Source: Rathayibacter sp. VKM Ac-2857
Lineage (GTDB): Bacteria; Actinomycetota; Actinomycetes; Actinomycetales; Microbacteriaceae
Reading direction: 5' to 3'
Assembly (NCBI RefSeq): GCF_013205025.1
Contig: NZ_JABMLE010000003.1
Span: forward strand, 124,001 to 188,000
DNA: 64,000 bases
The notes beneath the pieces are model-generated. The model saw nothing but the letters and a program-made list of their open reading frames with translations. It was not told the origin of the DNA and did no database searches. A program made the translations under genes and the position numbers. Of this stretch, positions 1-7,793 are shown piece after piece; the stretch's first letter is position 1; each line of letters opens with the position of its first letter.

Positions 1-1430
1 GCGGCGTCACGGGTCTCGTCGAAGAAGGGGAACTGCAGGATCGCGGCGGGGAAGACGATCTCGTTGAAGCCGGGGTTGTAGTACGCGTTGATGGTCTGCG
101 GCGTCATGAACCACTCGTCGCGGTCCAGCGGCTTCCCGATCTTGCCGAGCTCGCGGTCGAACTCGAAGGCGGCGACGCGGCGGGCGTTGCCGACCAGGTC
201 GGCCGGGTCGATCGAGAGGGCGGAGTAGTCGCGCCAGCGGACCGGGTAGCCGATCTTCGGGGTGAACTTCGCGAGCTTCTCCAGCGCGCGCTCGCGGGTG
301 TCGGCGCCCATCCACTCCAGGTCCACGATCGAGCGGCGGTAGGCCTCGATCAGGTTGGCGACGAGGACGTCCATCGCGGCCTTCGCGGTCTCGGGGAAGT
401 GCCGCTCGACGTAGATGCGGCCGACGGCCTCGCCGAGCGAGCCCTCGACGAGCGAGACGGCGCGCTTCCAGCGCTCGCGCTTCTGCGGGGTGCCGGTGAG
501 GGTGCGGCCGTAGAAGTCGAAGTTGGCGTCGACGAAGTCGCTGGAGAGGTAGGCCGCGGCGCCGCGGATCACCTGCCAGGACAGCCAGTCGCGCCAGGCG
601 GGGAGGCGGTCGTCGGTCAGGAGGCCGGCGAGCCCCTCGAGGAAGCTCGGCTGACGCACGACGACCTCGGCGAGCGCCCCCTCCGGAGCGCCCATCGCGG
701 TCAGCCAGACGTCGAGGTCGATGCCGGCGGCGAGCTCGGTCGTCTCGGCCCAGGAGCGGAGGTTGTAGGTGGCCTGGCTGTCGCGGCTGCGCACCTTGTC
801 CCAGTGCACGGCGGCGATGTCCGTCTCGAGCTCGACGATGCGCCGGGCGCGGGCCTCGGGGGCGTCGATGCCGGCGAGCTCGAGCATCCGGGCGACGAAG
901 GGCAGGTACGCCTCGCGGACGGAGGCGAACTCCTCCTCGCGGTAGTAGCTCTCGTCGGGCAGGCCGAGGCCGCCCTGGTTGACGAAGACGAGGTAGCGCT
1001 CGGGGTCGCCCGGGTCGTTGTCGACGAAGAGGCCGAAGAGGCCGGGGACGCCCGCGCGCTCGAAGGCGCCGACGGCCTGCAGCAGCCCGGCGATCGAGTC
1101 GACGCGCTGCACGGCGGCGAGGTCGTCCGCGAGCGGAGTGGCGCCGAGCTCCTCGGCGCGCGCCTCGTCGAGGAAGGAGGTGTAGAGGTCGCCGAACATC
1201 CGCGCCTCGGTGCCGCTCGCGGCGGACTGCGCCTCGACGATGATGTCGCGGACGGCCTTCTCCGCCTCCTCCTGGAGCACGTGGAAGGAGCCGTAGCGCG
1301 CCTTGTCGCTCGGGATCTCGGTGCGGTCGATCCACAGGCCGTTCACGTGGCGGTAGAGGTCGTCCTGCGGACGCGTCGCCGGGTCGAGTTCGGGGAGGTC
1401 GATACCGGAGCGAGGCGTCGTCGAGGTCAT
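1..1430 (-). CDS. M13-family metallopeptidase (neprilysin/PepO-like), 3' end beyond the window
   Basis: Zinc endopeptidase of the neprilysin family, cut by the left window edge after about 476 residues. The N-terminus reads MTSTTPRSGIDLPELDP and continues with the family-typical stretch around DDLYRHVNGLWI, then FGLFVDNDP and a QGGLGLPDESYY motif. The last readable residues (NAYYNPGFNEIVFPAAILQ) lie just before the place where M13 enzymes carry HExxH, so the catalytic zinc site itself is not visible. No signal peptide is present, consistent with the cytoplasmic or leaderless actinobacterial members. The ATG at 1430 is preceded by a TAGGCT box seven bases upstream. Family assignment is firm; substrate is unknown. 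Confidence 0.9.
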   Translation of the reverse strand, partial: MTSTTPRSGIDLPELDPATRPQDDLYRHVNGLWIDRTEIPSDKARYGSFHVLQEEAEKAVRDIIVEAQSAASGTEARMFGDLYTSFLDEARAEELGATPLADDLAAVQRVDSIAGLLQAVGAFERAGVPGLFGLFVDNDPGDPERYLVFVNQGGLGLPDESYYREEEFASVREAYLPFVARMLELAGIDAPEARARRIVELETDIAAVHWDKVRSRDSQATYNLRSWAETTELAAGIDLDVWLTAMGAPEGALAEVVVRQPSFLEGLAGLLTDDRLPAWRDWLSWQVIRGAAAYLSSDFVDANFDFYGRTLTGTPQKRERWKRAVSLVEGSLGEAVGRIYVERHFPETAKAAMDVLVANLIEAYRRSIVDLEWMGADTRERALEKLAKFTPKIGYPVRWRDYSALSIDPADLVGNARRVAAFEFDRELGKIGKPLDRDEWFMTPQTINAYYNPGFNEIVFPAAILQFPFFDETRDA

Positions 1431-1437
1431 GGCGGTA

Positions 1438-1443
1438 AGCCTA
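1438..1443 (-). promoter_or_regulatory. -10 box TAGGCT of a leaderless-type promoter for the M13 peptidase
   Basis: TAGGCT on the minus strand lies seven bases from the ATG at 1430 and there is no purine-rich ribosome binding site. This is the geometry of actinobacterial leaderless transcripts. Inference from position only. Confidence 0.45.
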
Positions 1444-1483
1444 CGTCGGGGGTCGGACACCACGGCCCCGGGGCGCGTCCTCG

Positions 1484-1556
1484 GCTCGTGGAACGGCCTC
1501 CGGCTCGCGGGAACCGGCTGATCCGGCGAGCCGGAGCGGATTCCGCGAGCCGGAGG
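1484..1556. repeat. Palindromic intergenic repeat, second family, copy A
   Basis: This stretch contains CTCCGGCTCGC at 1498-1508 and its exact reverse complement GCGAGCCGGAG at 1526-1536 and again at 1545-1555. The 16-mer GCGAGCCGGAGCGGAT (1526-1541) recurs exactly, in reverse complement, at 49182-49197. It lies between the M13 gene start and the NmrA gene stop, so it may act as a hairpin terminator, but the alternation of arms suggests a dispersed repeat. Confidence 0.6.
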
Positions 1557-1582
1557 TCAGCCGGTCGGCAGCAGGCCGCAGC

Positions 1583-2443
1583 TCAGCGGGCGAGCTGCTC
1601 CTCGACGTAGGCGCGGATCGGGGTGGTCGGGCGGCCGATCAGGCGGGCGAGCGAGCCGTCGGTCTCGCCGAGCAGGCCGTCGGCGATGTTCGCGTCGAGG
1701 CCGACGACGAAGCCGACGCCGCCCTCGGGGACGCCGGCCTCGGTGAGGATGCGGGCGTGCTCGGCGGAGTCGACGTGCGTGATCGCGGCGTCGCGGCCGG
1801 CGACCTCGCCGACGAGGGTCGCGAGCTCGTCGAAGCTCCAGGCGGTGTCGCCGGAGAGCTCGTGCACGGAGCCGATGAGCGAGGCGTCGAGCAGCGCGAC
1901 GGCGGCCGCCTCGGCGTAGTCGGTGCGGGCGGCGCTGGAGACGCGGCCGTCGCCGGCGCTGGAGAGGGTGGTGCCGGTCGAGGCGAGCTCGGTGACCGTC
2001 TGCGCGTAGTTCTCGTTGTACCAGCCGTTGCGGAGGATTACGGCGGGGATGCCGGCGGCGGCGATCGCCTCCTCCGTCGCCTTGTGCTCGGGGGCCAGGA
2101 TCAGCGGGCTGGTCGTCGCCTTCGGCGCGCTCGTGTAGACCAGGCGCGCGCCGGCGCGGGCTGCGGCCTCGATCGCGGCGGTGTGCTGCGCGACGCGCTT
2201 GCCCACCTCGGAGCCGGAGACGAGCAGCACGGCCTCGGCGCCGGAGAAGGCGGCGTCGAGCGAGGCCGGGTCCTCGAAGTCGGCGACGGCGGTGCGGACG
2301 CCGAGGTCGGCGGCGAGCGCCTCGAGCTTGGCGGCGTCGCGGCCAGTGGCGACGATGTCGGAGGCGGCGGTGCCGCGGGCGAGCAGGTGCTCGACGGCGA
2401 GACGGCCGAGGTGGCCGGTGGCTCCGGTGACGACGAGGGTCAT
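1583..2443 (-). CDS. NmrA-family NAD(P)-binding oxidoreductase (QorB-like)
   Basis: A 286-residue atypical short-chain dehydrogenase. The N-terminal Rossmann motif GATGHLG (residues 7-13) follows the first beta strand MTLVVT, and the acidic stretch VADFEDPASLDAAF follows. HNGW-like RNGWYNENY near residue 140 is typical of the QorB/NmrA group that reduces quinones or senses NADP. A ribosome binding site (GGAAGGA) precedes the ATG at 2443. It is divergent from an HxlR regulator, an arrangement known for quinone- or electrophile-responsive oxidoreductases, so control by that regulator is likely. The substrate cannot be read from sequence. Confidence 0.88.
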   Translation of the reverse strand: MTLVVTGATGHLGRLAVEHLLARGTAASDIVATGRDAAKLEALAADLGVRTAVADFEDPASLDAAFSGAEAVLLVSGSEVGKRVAQHTAAIEAAARAGARLVYTSAPKATTSPLILAPEHKATEEAIAAAGIPAVILRNGWYNENYAQTVTELASTGTTLSSAGDGRVSSAARTDYAEAAAVALLDASLIGSVHELSGDTAWSFDELATLVGEVAGRDAAITHVDSAEHARILTEAGVPEGGVGFVVGLDANIADGLLGETDGSLARLIGRPTTPIRAYVEEQLAR

Positions 2444-2536
2444 GAGGGTGGTCCTTCCGTTCGTGGACGGCGCGTGGAGTGCCGACGGAGAGGGGAACCG
2501 GACCGCACCGTCGGAACTTCCCGGAATGCAGTACCC

Positions 2537-2550
2537 ACTATTTCGTTAGT
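2537..2550. promoter_or_regulatory. Candidate HxlR operator, ACTA-N6-TAGT
   Basis: A perfect inverted repeat ACTA (2537-2540) and TAGT (2547-2550) lies six bases before the HxlR start codon, in the gap between the divergent regulator and oxidoreductase genes. HxlR proteins such as YodB bind short inverted repeats of this general form (TACT...AGTA). The site is visible; the binding is inferred. Confidence 0.5.
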
Positions 2551-2556
2551 ACCTGC

Positions 2557-2940
2557 ATGAGCATCACCGCGAGCCCCCTCCTCACCGGCGACGTCTACTC
2601 CGCCGACTGCCCGAGCCGCGAGGTCTTCGGGCACGTGACGAGCAAGTGGGGCGTGCTCGTGCTCGCCGCCCTGGCCGAGCGGGGGCTGCGCTGGGGCGAG
2701 CTGCGGCGGCGGATCGGCGGCATCAGCGAGAAGATGCTGGCGCAGACCCTCCGCACCCTAGAGCAGGACGGCTTCGTCCAGCGCGAGGCGCACCCCGTCA
2801 TCCCGCCGCGGGTCGACTACGCGCTGACGCCGCTCGGGGCCGAGCTGGCCGAGCGGCTGCTGCCCGTGGTCGAGTGGATCGCGGACAACGTCGGCGCAGT
2901 CCTGGCGGCCCGGGACGCCCGCCGGAGCGACGAAGGGTAG
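2557..2940 (+). CDS. HxlR-family transcriptional regulator
   Basis: A 127-residue winged-helix regulator. The conserved Cys18 in DCPSR, followed by HVTSKWGVLVLAAL and RRRIGGISEKMLAQTLRTLEQDG, is diagnostic of HxlR/MarR-like proteins. The N-terminal cysteine is the redox- or electrophile-sensing residue in relatives such as YodB. I chose the ATG at 2557 over an upstream in-frame start because family similarity begins there and the operator-like repeat lies directly before it. It probably represses itself and the divergent NmrA-type oxidoreductase in response to quinones or other thiol-reactive compounds. Confidence 0.9.
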   Translation: MSITASPLLTGDVYSADCPSREVFGHVTSKWGVLVLAALAERGLRWGELRRRIGGISEKMLAQTLRTLEQDGFVQREAHPVIPPRVDYALTPLGAELAERLLPVVEWIADNVGAVLAARDARRSDEG

Positions 2941-2960
2941 CCTCACCTTCTTGTGAGAAC

Positions 2961-2982
2961 GTTCATGTTCCGTTCAGGGAGG
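2961..2982 (+). promoter_or_regulatory. PHO-box-like direct repeat upstream of phoX
   Basis: Two adjacent 11-bp units begin with GTTCA: GTTCATGTTCC (2961-2971) and GTTCAGGGAGG (2972-2982). This matches the actinobacterial PhoP box layout (GTTCA-type units repeated every 11 bp) and lies 77 bases before a phosphatase gene, where such control is expected. An inverted repeat CTCAC-N6-GTGAG sits just upstream at 2942-2957. Confidence 0.6.
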
Positions 2983-3058
2983 GGTCTCCGCTGAGCGGCG
3001 TGCGCGTCCCCTCGCCCTGGTCGACTCGGTCGCACTGCTGCCGATCGAAGGACATCGC

Positions 3059-5455
3059 ATGACCGACACCGCCCGCCGCCCGCTCCTCCTCCCCATGGCG
3101 GGGCACGTGCGCGGCAAGCGCAGCCCCGTCACCTGCGCCCTCAAGTGCGCCAACGCGTGCTCGACCGCCGCCTGCAACACCTCGCACAACAGCTCGTTCC
3201 GCGACATCGTCGCCCGGCAGATCTCGCGCCGCAGCGCGCTCGGCCTCGGCCTCGCCGGCGCGGTCACCGTCGCCGTCGCCTCGGCCGGCGGCGCCCCCAG
3301 CGCGGAAGCGGCCGTCGCCGGCGCCGCGGTCGGCGGCTCCCCGCTCGCCTTCACCCCGATCGCCCCGGTGCCGTACACGGTCGACGAGTTCACGGTCCCC
3401 GAGGGCTTCGCCTGGCAGCCGATCATCCGCTGGGGCGACCCGCTCTTCGCCGACAGCCCCGCGTTCGACATCCGGAACCAGACGGAGGCGGCCCAGGCCG
3501 CGCAGTTCGGCTACAACAACGACTACACCGACATCGTCGAGATCCCCGGCTCGAAGCGCCTGCGCGCCCTGCTGGTCGTGAACCACGAGTACACGAACGA
3601 GTCGATCATGTTCCCGGCCGCGCAGCTCGAGTCCGAGCCCGAGCGCGTGCGCGCCGTCGGCCGCGCCGCCCACGGCCTCAGCGTCGTCGAGCTGGTCCGC
3701 ACCGCCGTCGACCGCCCCTGGGCCTACGTGCAGGGCGGCGAGCACAACCGCCGCTACCTGCTGGACACCCCGTACGAGGTCACCGGCGCCGCGGCGGGCT
3801 CGGCGCTGCTGAAGACCGTCGCCGACCCCACGGGACGCTCCGTCCTCGGCACGCTGGGCAACTGCTCCGGCGGGACCACGCCGTGGGGCACGATCCTCTC
3901 CGGCGAGGAGAACTTCAACGGATACTTCCGCGCCACCGCGACCAGCGACGCGGAGAAGCGCTACGGTCTGACCGACGCCGAGACCGCCCGCCTGTGGGAG
4001 CTCGACGACCCCCGCTTCGACGCCCGCACGCCCGGCTACGAGAACGAGCCGAACCGCTTCGGCTGGATCGTCGAGTTCGACCCCTTCGAGCCGGAGTCCA
4101 CGCCGAAGAAGCACACGGCGCTCGGCCGCCTCAAGCACGAGGGCGCGAACGTCGTCGTCGCCCCCGACGGCCGCGTGGTCGCCTACCAGGGCGACGACGA
4201 GCGCTTCGACTACCTCTACAAGTTCGTCTCGAAGAAGCGCTACATCGAGGGCGACCGCGCGCACAACAAGACGCTGCTGGAGGAGGGCGACCTCTTCGTC
4301 GCGAGCTTCACCGGCGACTCCCCCGTCGCTGAGATCACCGGCACCGGCGCGGTCCCCTCCGACGGCGGCTTCGACGGCATCGGCGCCTGGCTGCCGCTCG
4401 TCCTCGACGGCGCGTCGATGATCGCCGGCATGAGCGTCGAGGAGGTGCTCGTGCACACCCGCACGGCCGCCGACATCGCCGGCGCGACCAAGATGGACCG
4501 CTGCGAGGACGTGCAGCCGAGCCTGGTCAGCGGCCGGATCTACGTGGCCTGCACCAACAACTCCAACCGCGGCACCGAGGGCAAGGAGGGGCCGACCGAG
4601 GTCAACCCGCGCACCGAGAACCGCGACGGCCACATCGTCGAGATCATCGAGGACGGCGGCGACCAGACCGGCCGCACCTTCACCTGGAACCTGCTGATGC
4701 TGTGCGGCGACGTCGCGCAGGGCGACACGGTCTACTTCTCCGGCTTCCCGGTCGACCAGGTCTCACCGATCTCCTGCCCGGACAACCTCGCCTTCGACTC
4801 CGTCGGGAACCTCTGGATCTCGACCGACGGCGCGCCCAGCGGCATCGGCTACAACGACGGCCTCTTCAAGGTGGCGCTCGAGGGCGCCGACCGCGGCCGG
4901 GTGGAGCAGTTCCTCTCGGTCCCGCGCGACGCCGAGACCTGCGGCCCGATCGTGCACGACCAGGACCAGCACGTGTTCGTGGCCGTCCAGCACCCGGGCG
5001 AGGAGGGCACCTTCGAGGCGCCGAGCTCGTACTTCCCGGACTTCGCGGCCACCGGCACCCTCGCGGCCGGGGCCGTCGCGGCGCCGCGTCCGACGATCGT
5101 GCAGATCCTGCCGGCGTCGCAGCTCGTCACGCCGACGCCCACGCCGACCGCGGGGCCGACCACGGCGCCGACCGCGACCCCGACGGCTGCGCCCACCGCG
5201 GGCCCGACCGCCGCGCCGACGACGGCGCCCACCGCCGGGCCGACGGCCGGACCGACCGCGGTTCCGACCGTTGCGCCGACCGGCACGCCCGTCCCTCTGC
5301 CCGTGGGCGGGAGCGGCGGCGGACTCGCCTCGACCGGTGTCGAGAGCGTGGGCCTCGTCGCCGGTGCCGCCGCGCTGCTGACCGCGGGCGCCGCGGCGCT
5401 CGGACTCGGCGCGCGCCGCCGCGCTGCCGGCACGGACGCCGAGCCCGAGGCCTGA
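3059..5455 (+). CDS. phoX: PhoX-type alkaline phosphatase with Tat signal and sortase-like C-terminal anchor
   Basis: A 798-residue member of the DUF839/PhoX family, which are calcium/iron-dependent secreted phosphomonoesterases. The long n-region carries four cysteines (C26, C30, C34, C39), then the twin-arginine motif SRRSALGLGL (RR at 57-58) and a hydrophobic stretch. The PhoX core spans about residues 95-680, with GNCSGGTTPWGT and LSGEENFNGYF motifs. A Thr/Pro/Ala-rich linker of PT repeats (about 690-745) leads to LASTG at 756-760, a transmembrane segment and an Arg cluster, i.e. a class-E-type sortase signal. Most PhoX proteins lack such an anchor. RBS AAGGA precedes the ATG. Phosphate-starvation control is likely from the PHO-box-like repeat. 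Confidence 0.92.
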   Translation: MTDTARRPLLLPMAGHVRGKRSPVTCALKCANACSTAACNTSHNSSFRDIVARQISRRSALGLGLAGAVTVAVASAGGAPSAEAAVAGAAVGGSPLAFTPIAPVPYTVDEFTVPEGFAWQPIIRWGDPLFADSPAFDIRNQTEAAQAAQFGYNNDYTDIVEIPGSKRLRALLVVNHEYTNESIMFPAAQLESEPERVRAVGRAAHGLSVVELVRTAVDRPWAYVQGGEHNRRYLLDTPYEVTGAAAGSALLKTVADPTGRSVLGTLGNCSGGTTPWGTILSGEENFNGYFRATATSDAEKRYGLTDAETARLWELDDPRFDARTPGYENEPNRFGWIVEFDPFEPESTPKKHTALGRLKHEGANVVVAPDGRVVAYQGDDERFDYLYKFVSKKRYIEGDRAHNKTLLEEGDLFVASFTGDSPVAEITGTGAVPSDGGFDGIGAWLPLVLDGASMIAGMSVEEVLVHTRTAADIAGATKMDRCEDVQPSLVSGRIYVACTNNSNRGTEGKEGPTEVNPRTENRDGHIVEIIEDGGDQTGRTFTWNLLMLCGDVAQGDTVYFSGFPVDQVSPISCPDNLAFDSVGNLWISTDGAPSGIGYNDGLFKVALEGADRGRVEQFLSVPRDAETCGPIVHDQDQHVFVAVQHPGEEGTFEAPSSYFPDFAATGTLAAGAVAAPRPTIVQILPASQLVTPTPTPTAGPTTAPTATPTAAPTAGPTAAPTTAPTAGPTAGPTAVPTVAPTGTPVPLPVGGSGGGLASTGVESVGLVAGAAALLTAGAAALGLGARRRAAGTDAEPEA

Positions 5456-5767
5456 TCCGGGGGGCGTCTCGAGATCCACCGTCGTCCGGTGGTGGATCTC
5501 GATACGCCCGCTCCGCGGGCTACTCGATCAGCATGAAGAGGACCCGCTCCGGACCACGGCCGCGGCCCATCACATGCTGGTCGAGTAGCCCCGCAGGGGC
5601 GTATCGAGACCCCGCATCCTCAGCAGGGCAGATCTGCAGACTCCACTCCTGACGCCGGTGGATCTCGATACGCCCGCTCCGCGGGCTACTCGATCAGCAT
5701 GAAGAGTGCGCTCCCCCCTCCATGTTGGTCGAGCGGCCCCGCAGGGGCGCCTCGAGACCCCGCGTCC
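5456..5767. repeat. Palindromic repeat cluster A (four copies) between phoX and the response regulator
   Basis: No gene is present here. Repeat copies lie at 5494-5534 (plus form), 5573-5611 (minus form), 5660-5700 (plus) and 5721-5759 (minus, degenerate). The core is TCGATACGCCC-hairpin-GGGC-TACTCGA, with either a GCTCCGC or a CCTGCGG centre. The pair 5573-5700 with its TCTGCAGA-containing spacer makes one composite element of about 130 bp. GAGATCCACC (5471-5480) pairs with GGTGGATCTC (5491-5500). The cluster separates convergent genes and may also end transcription. Confidence 0.85.
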
Positions 5768-6415
5768 TCAGAGGAGGCGGCGGGCCGAGGCCCAGGCGGT
5801 CAGCTCGTAGCGGGAGGAGAGCTGGAGCTTGCGGAGGACCGCGGAGACGTGGGACTCGACGGTCTTGACCGAGATGAAGAGCTCGGCGGCGGCCTCCTTG
5901 TAGGCGTAGCCGCGGGCGATGAGGCGCATCACCTCGCGCTCACGGGCCGAGAGGCGGTCGAGCTCGTCGACGGACTCCGCCTGCTCGCCGCTGAGGGCGC
6001 CGAAGGCGTCGAGGACGAAGCCGGCCAGGCGCGGCGAGAAGACGGCGTCGCCGCCGGCCACCGCGAGCACCGCGCGGCTGACCTCGGCGCCGGAGCTCGC
6101 CTTGGTGATGTAGCCGCGGGCGCCGGCGCGGATGACGCCGACCACGTCCTCCGCCGCGTCCGAGACGCTCAGAGCGAGGAAGCGCACCGCGTCGAGGTGC
6201 GCGGCGCTGCGGCGCAGGACCTCGGCGCCGCCCCCGCCCGCGCCGCCCGGCAGGTGCACGTCGAGCAGCACGACGTCGGGGCGCTCGGCCGCGACCAGCG
6301 CGACGGCGGAGTCGACGTCGGCCGCCTCGCCCACGACGTCGAGCTCGGGAGCGAGGTCGGCGCGCAGCCCGGAGCGGAAGATCGAGTGGTCGTCGACCAG
6401 CACGACGCGGGTCAC
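5768..6415 (-). CDS. NarL/LuxR-family response regulator
   Basis: A 215-residue two-component response regulator. The receiver domain begins VTRVVLVDDHSIFRSGLRADL and has the phosphoacceptor Asp52 in VVLLDVHLPG. The C-terminal LuxR helix-turn-helix includes LSAREREVMRLIARGYAYKEAAAELFISVKT-like sequence near residues 150-200. A GTG start at 6415 overlaps the kinase stop codon by four bases (GTGA), so translation is probably coupled and the cognate sensor is the PspC-fused kinase. The receiver has a glycine-rich insert (GGAGGGGAE) after the Asp strand. Likely targets include the divergent PspC gene pair. Confidence 0.93.
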   Translation of the reverse strand: MTRVVLVDDHSIFRSGLRADLAPELDVVGEAADVDSAVALVAAERPDVVLLDVHLPGGAGGGGAEVLRRSAAHLDAVRFLALSVSDAAEDVVGVIRAGARGYITKASSGAEVSRAVLAVAGGDAVFSPRLAGFVLDAFGALSGEQAESVDELDRLSAREREVMRLIARGYAYKEAAAELFISVKTVESHVSAVLRKLQLSSRYELTAWASARRLL

Positions 6416-7689
6416 CGCTCGGCCCCCGCCGGCAGGCGCAGGTGGACCTCGGTGCCCGAGCCGCCCGCTCCGGGCCGCACGGTCGCGCTGCCGCCGGCGC
6501 GCGCCATCCGCCCGACGATCGACTCGCGGATGCCGAGGCGGTCGCCGGGGAGGGCGCCGAGGTCGACTCCGGGGCCGCGGTCTCGCACGAAGACGTCGAC
6601 GCCGGCGTCCGACGACTCGACGTAGACCGACACCTCGCCGCCCGCGTGCCGTGCGGCGTTGAGCATCGCCTCGCGGGTGGCGGCGAGGACGGGGGCGGCG
6701 CCCGGCACCGAGGCCCCCACCGCGACCACCTCGAGCGTCGCCGGCCAGTCGAGCTCGATCGCGGCGGCGATGGCCCGGATCTCGGCCGCGAGGTCGTTCG
6801 CGACCGGGACGTCGCGCTCGAACAGCCAGTCGCGCAGCTCCCGCTCCTGCGCGCGGGCGATGCGGGCGACCTCGCTCGAGGCGCCCGCGCGGTTCTGGAT
6901 CAGGGCCAGGGTCTGCAGCACGGAGTCGTGCAGGTGCGCGGCGATCTCGGCGCGCTGCTCCTCGCGCACCCGCGCCGCCCGCTCGCCCATCAGCTCGGTC
7001 CACAGCGTGACGACCCGGGGCGCAGCGAGCACGCCCGCGGCGACGAGCAGGACCGCGACGGCGAGCACGGCGTTGACGGCGCTCGGCCGGGCCGTGAGCA
7101 CGACGGCCCCGGCGACGACGAGCACGGCGCAGGAGGCGAGGCGCACGAGGACGGAGGAGCGCGCCGAGCGCGAGGGATCGCCGCGGTCGAAGCCCAGGCT
7201 CCAGGCGACCGCGCCGCCCGAGAGCAGCGCGACGGCGGCGAGCGCCCGGGTGACCTCGGCGTCCTCTCCTCCGCGCAGCGCCACCCCGACCGAGAGCGTC
7301 GCCGCGCCTGCGACGCCGACGAGCAGCGCGGCGACCGGGACGGAGCGCCGCACACCGCCCGCCTCGTCGCCGGCGTCGCGCAGGGGCACCAGCGCCCAGA
7401 GCCACAGGTAGAGGAGCCCGCCGCCGCCGCCCAGCAGCGTCGCGACGATCGTGAGGAAGCGCACCGTCCCGACGCGCAGGCGCAGGTGCTCGGCGAGCCC
7501 CGCGCACACGCCGCCGAGCACGACCCGGCGTGGCCGGCGCAGGGGCGGCCGGCCCGCGGGGACCGGACCCGAGGGGAGTGAGCCCGAGGGGAGTGAGCCC
7601 GAGGGGAGCCGCCCCGCGGGCGCTCGGCCCGGGGACGGCCGACCGCGCGGCGGGTGCGCCGCGCTGCTCGGGAGGGTGGGTGTGCTCAC
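6412..7689 (-). CDS. PspC-domain-fused sensor histidine kinase (DesK/LiaS-like)
   Basis: A 425-residue membrane histidine kinase. A Pro/Ser-rich N-terminus with repeated LPSGS is followed by a PspC domain (RRVVLGGVCAGLAEHL... about 45-100), several hydrophobic segments, a HisKA_3 dimerisation domain with the phosphoacceptor His254 in HLHDSVLQTL, and a HATPase domain (REAMLNAARHA as N box, DRGPGVDL as G1). I took GTG at 7689 because upstream sequence is low-complexity; a TTGGAT box lies six bases before it. It probably senses envelope stress through the PspC module and phosphorylates the overlapping LuxR-type regulator. Confidence 0.9.
   Translation of the reverse strand: MSTPTLPSSAAHPPRGRPSPGRAPAGRLPSGSLPSGSLPSGPVPAGRPPLRRPRRVVLGGVCAGLAEHLRLRVGTVRFLTIVATLLGGGGGLLYLWLWALVPLRDAGDEAGGVRRSVPVAALLVGVAGAATLSVGVALRGGEDAEVTRALAAVALLSGGAVAWSLGFDRGDPSRSARSSVLVRLASCAVLVVAGAVVLTARPSAVNAVLAVAVLLVAAGVLAAPRVVTLWTELMGERAARVREEQRAEIAAHLHDSVLQTLALIQNRAGASSEVARIARAQERELRDWLFERDVPVANDLAAEIRAIAAAIELDWPATLEVVAVGASVPGAAPVLAATREAMLNAARHAGGEVSVYVESSDAGVDVFVRDRGPGVDLGALPGDRLGIRESIVGRMARAGGSATVRPGAGGSGTEVHLRLPAGAER
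7568..7607. repeat. Tandem 15-bp repeat inside the kinase N-terminus
   Basis: The unit CCCGAGGGGAGTGAG occurs at 7568-7582 and 7583-7597, with a partial third copy from 7598. It encodes the iterated LPSGS peptide on the minus strand. In-frame length variation between strains is plausible. Confidence 0.8.
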
Positions 7690-7793
7690 CCCTGCATCCA
7701 AACAGGTCGTCGGGGTCGGCGGGGCGGGAGTCGGGGTCGGATCAGGGGTTCCCCCGATGGTCGGCGGCTGTGGAGGAGGGTCACACTCGAGCC

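Noticed and set aside
2479-2556. Longer N-terminus for the HxlR regulator
   Set aside because: The extension has no family similarity and would place the operator-like repeat inside the coding region.
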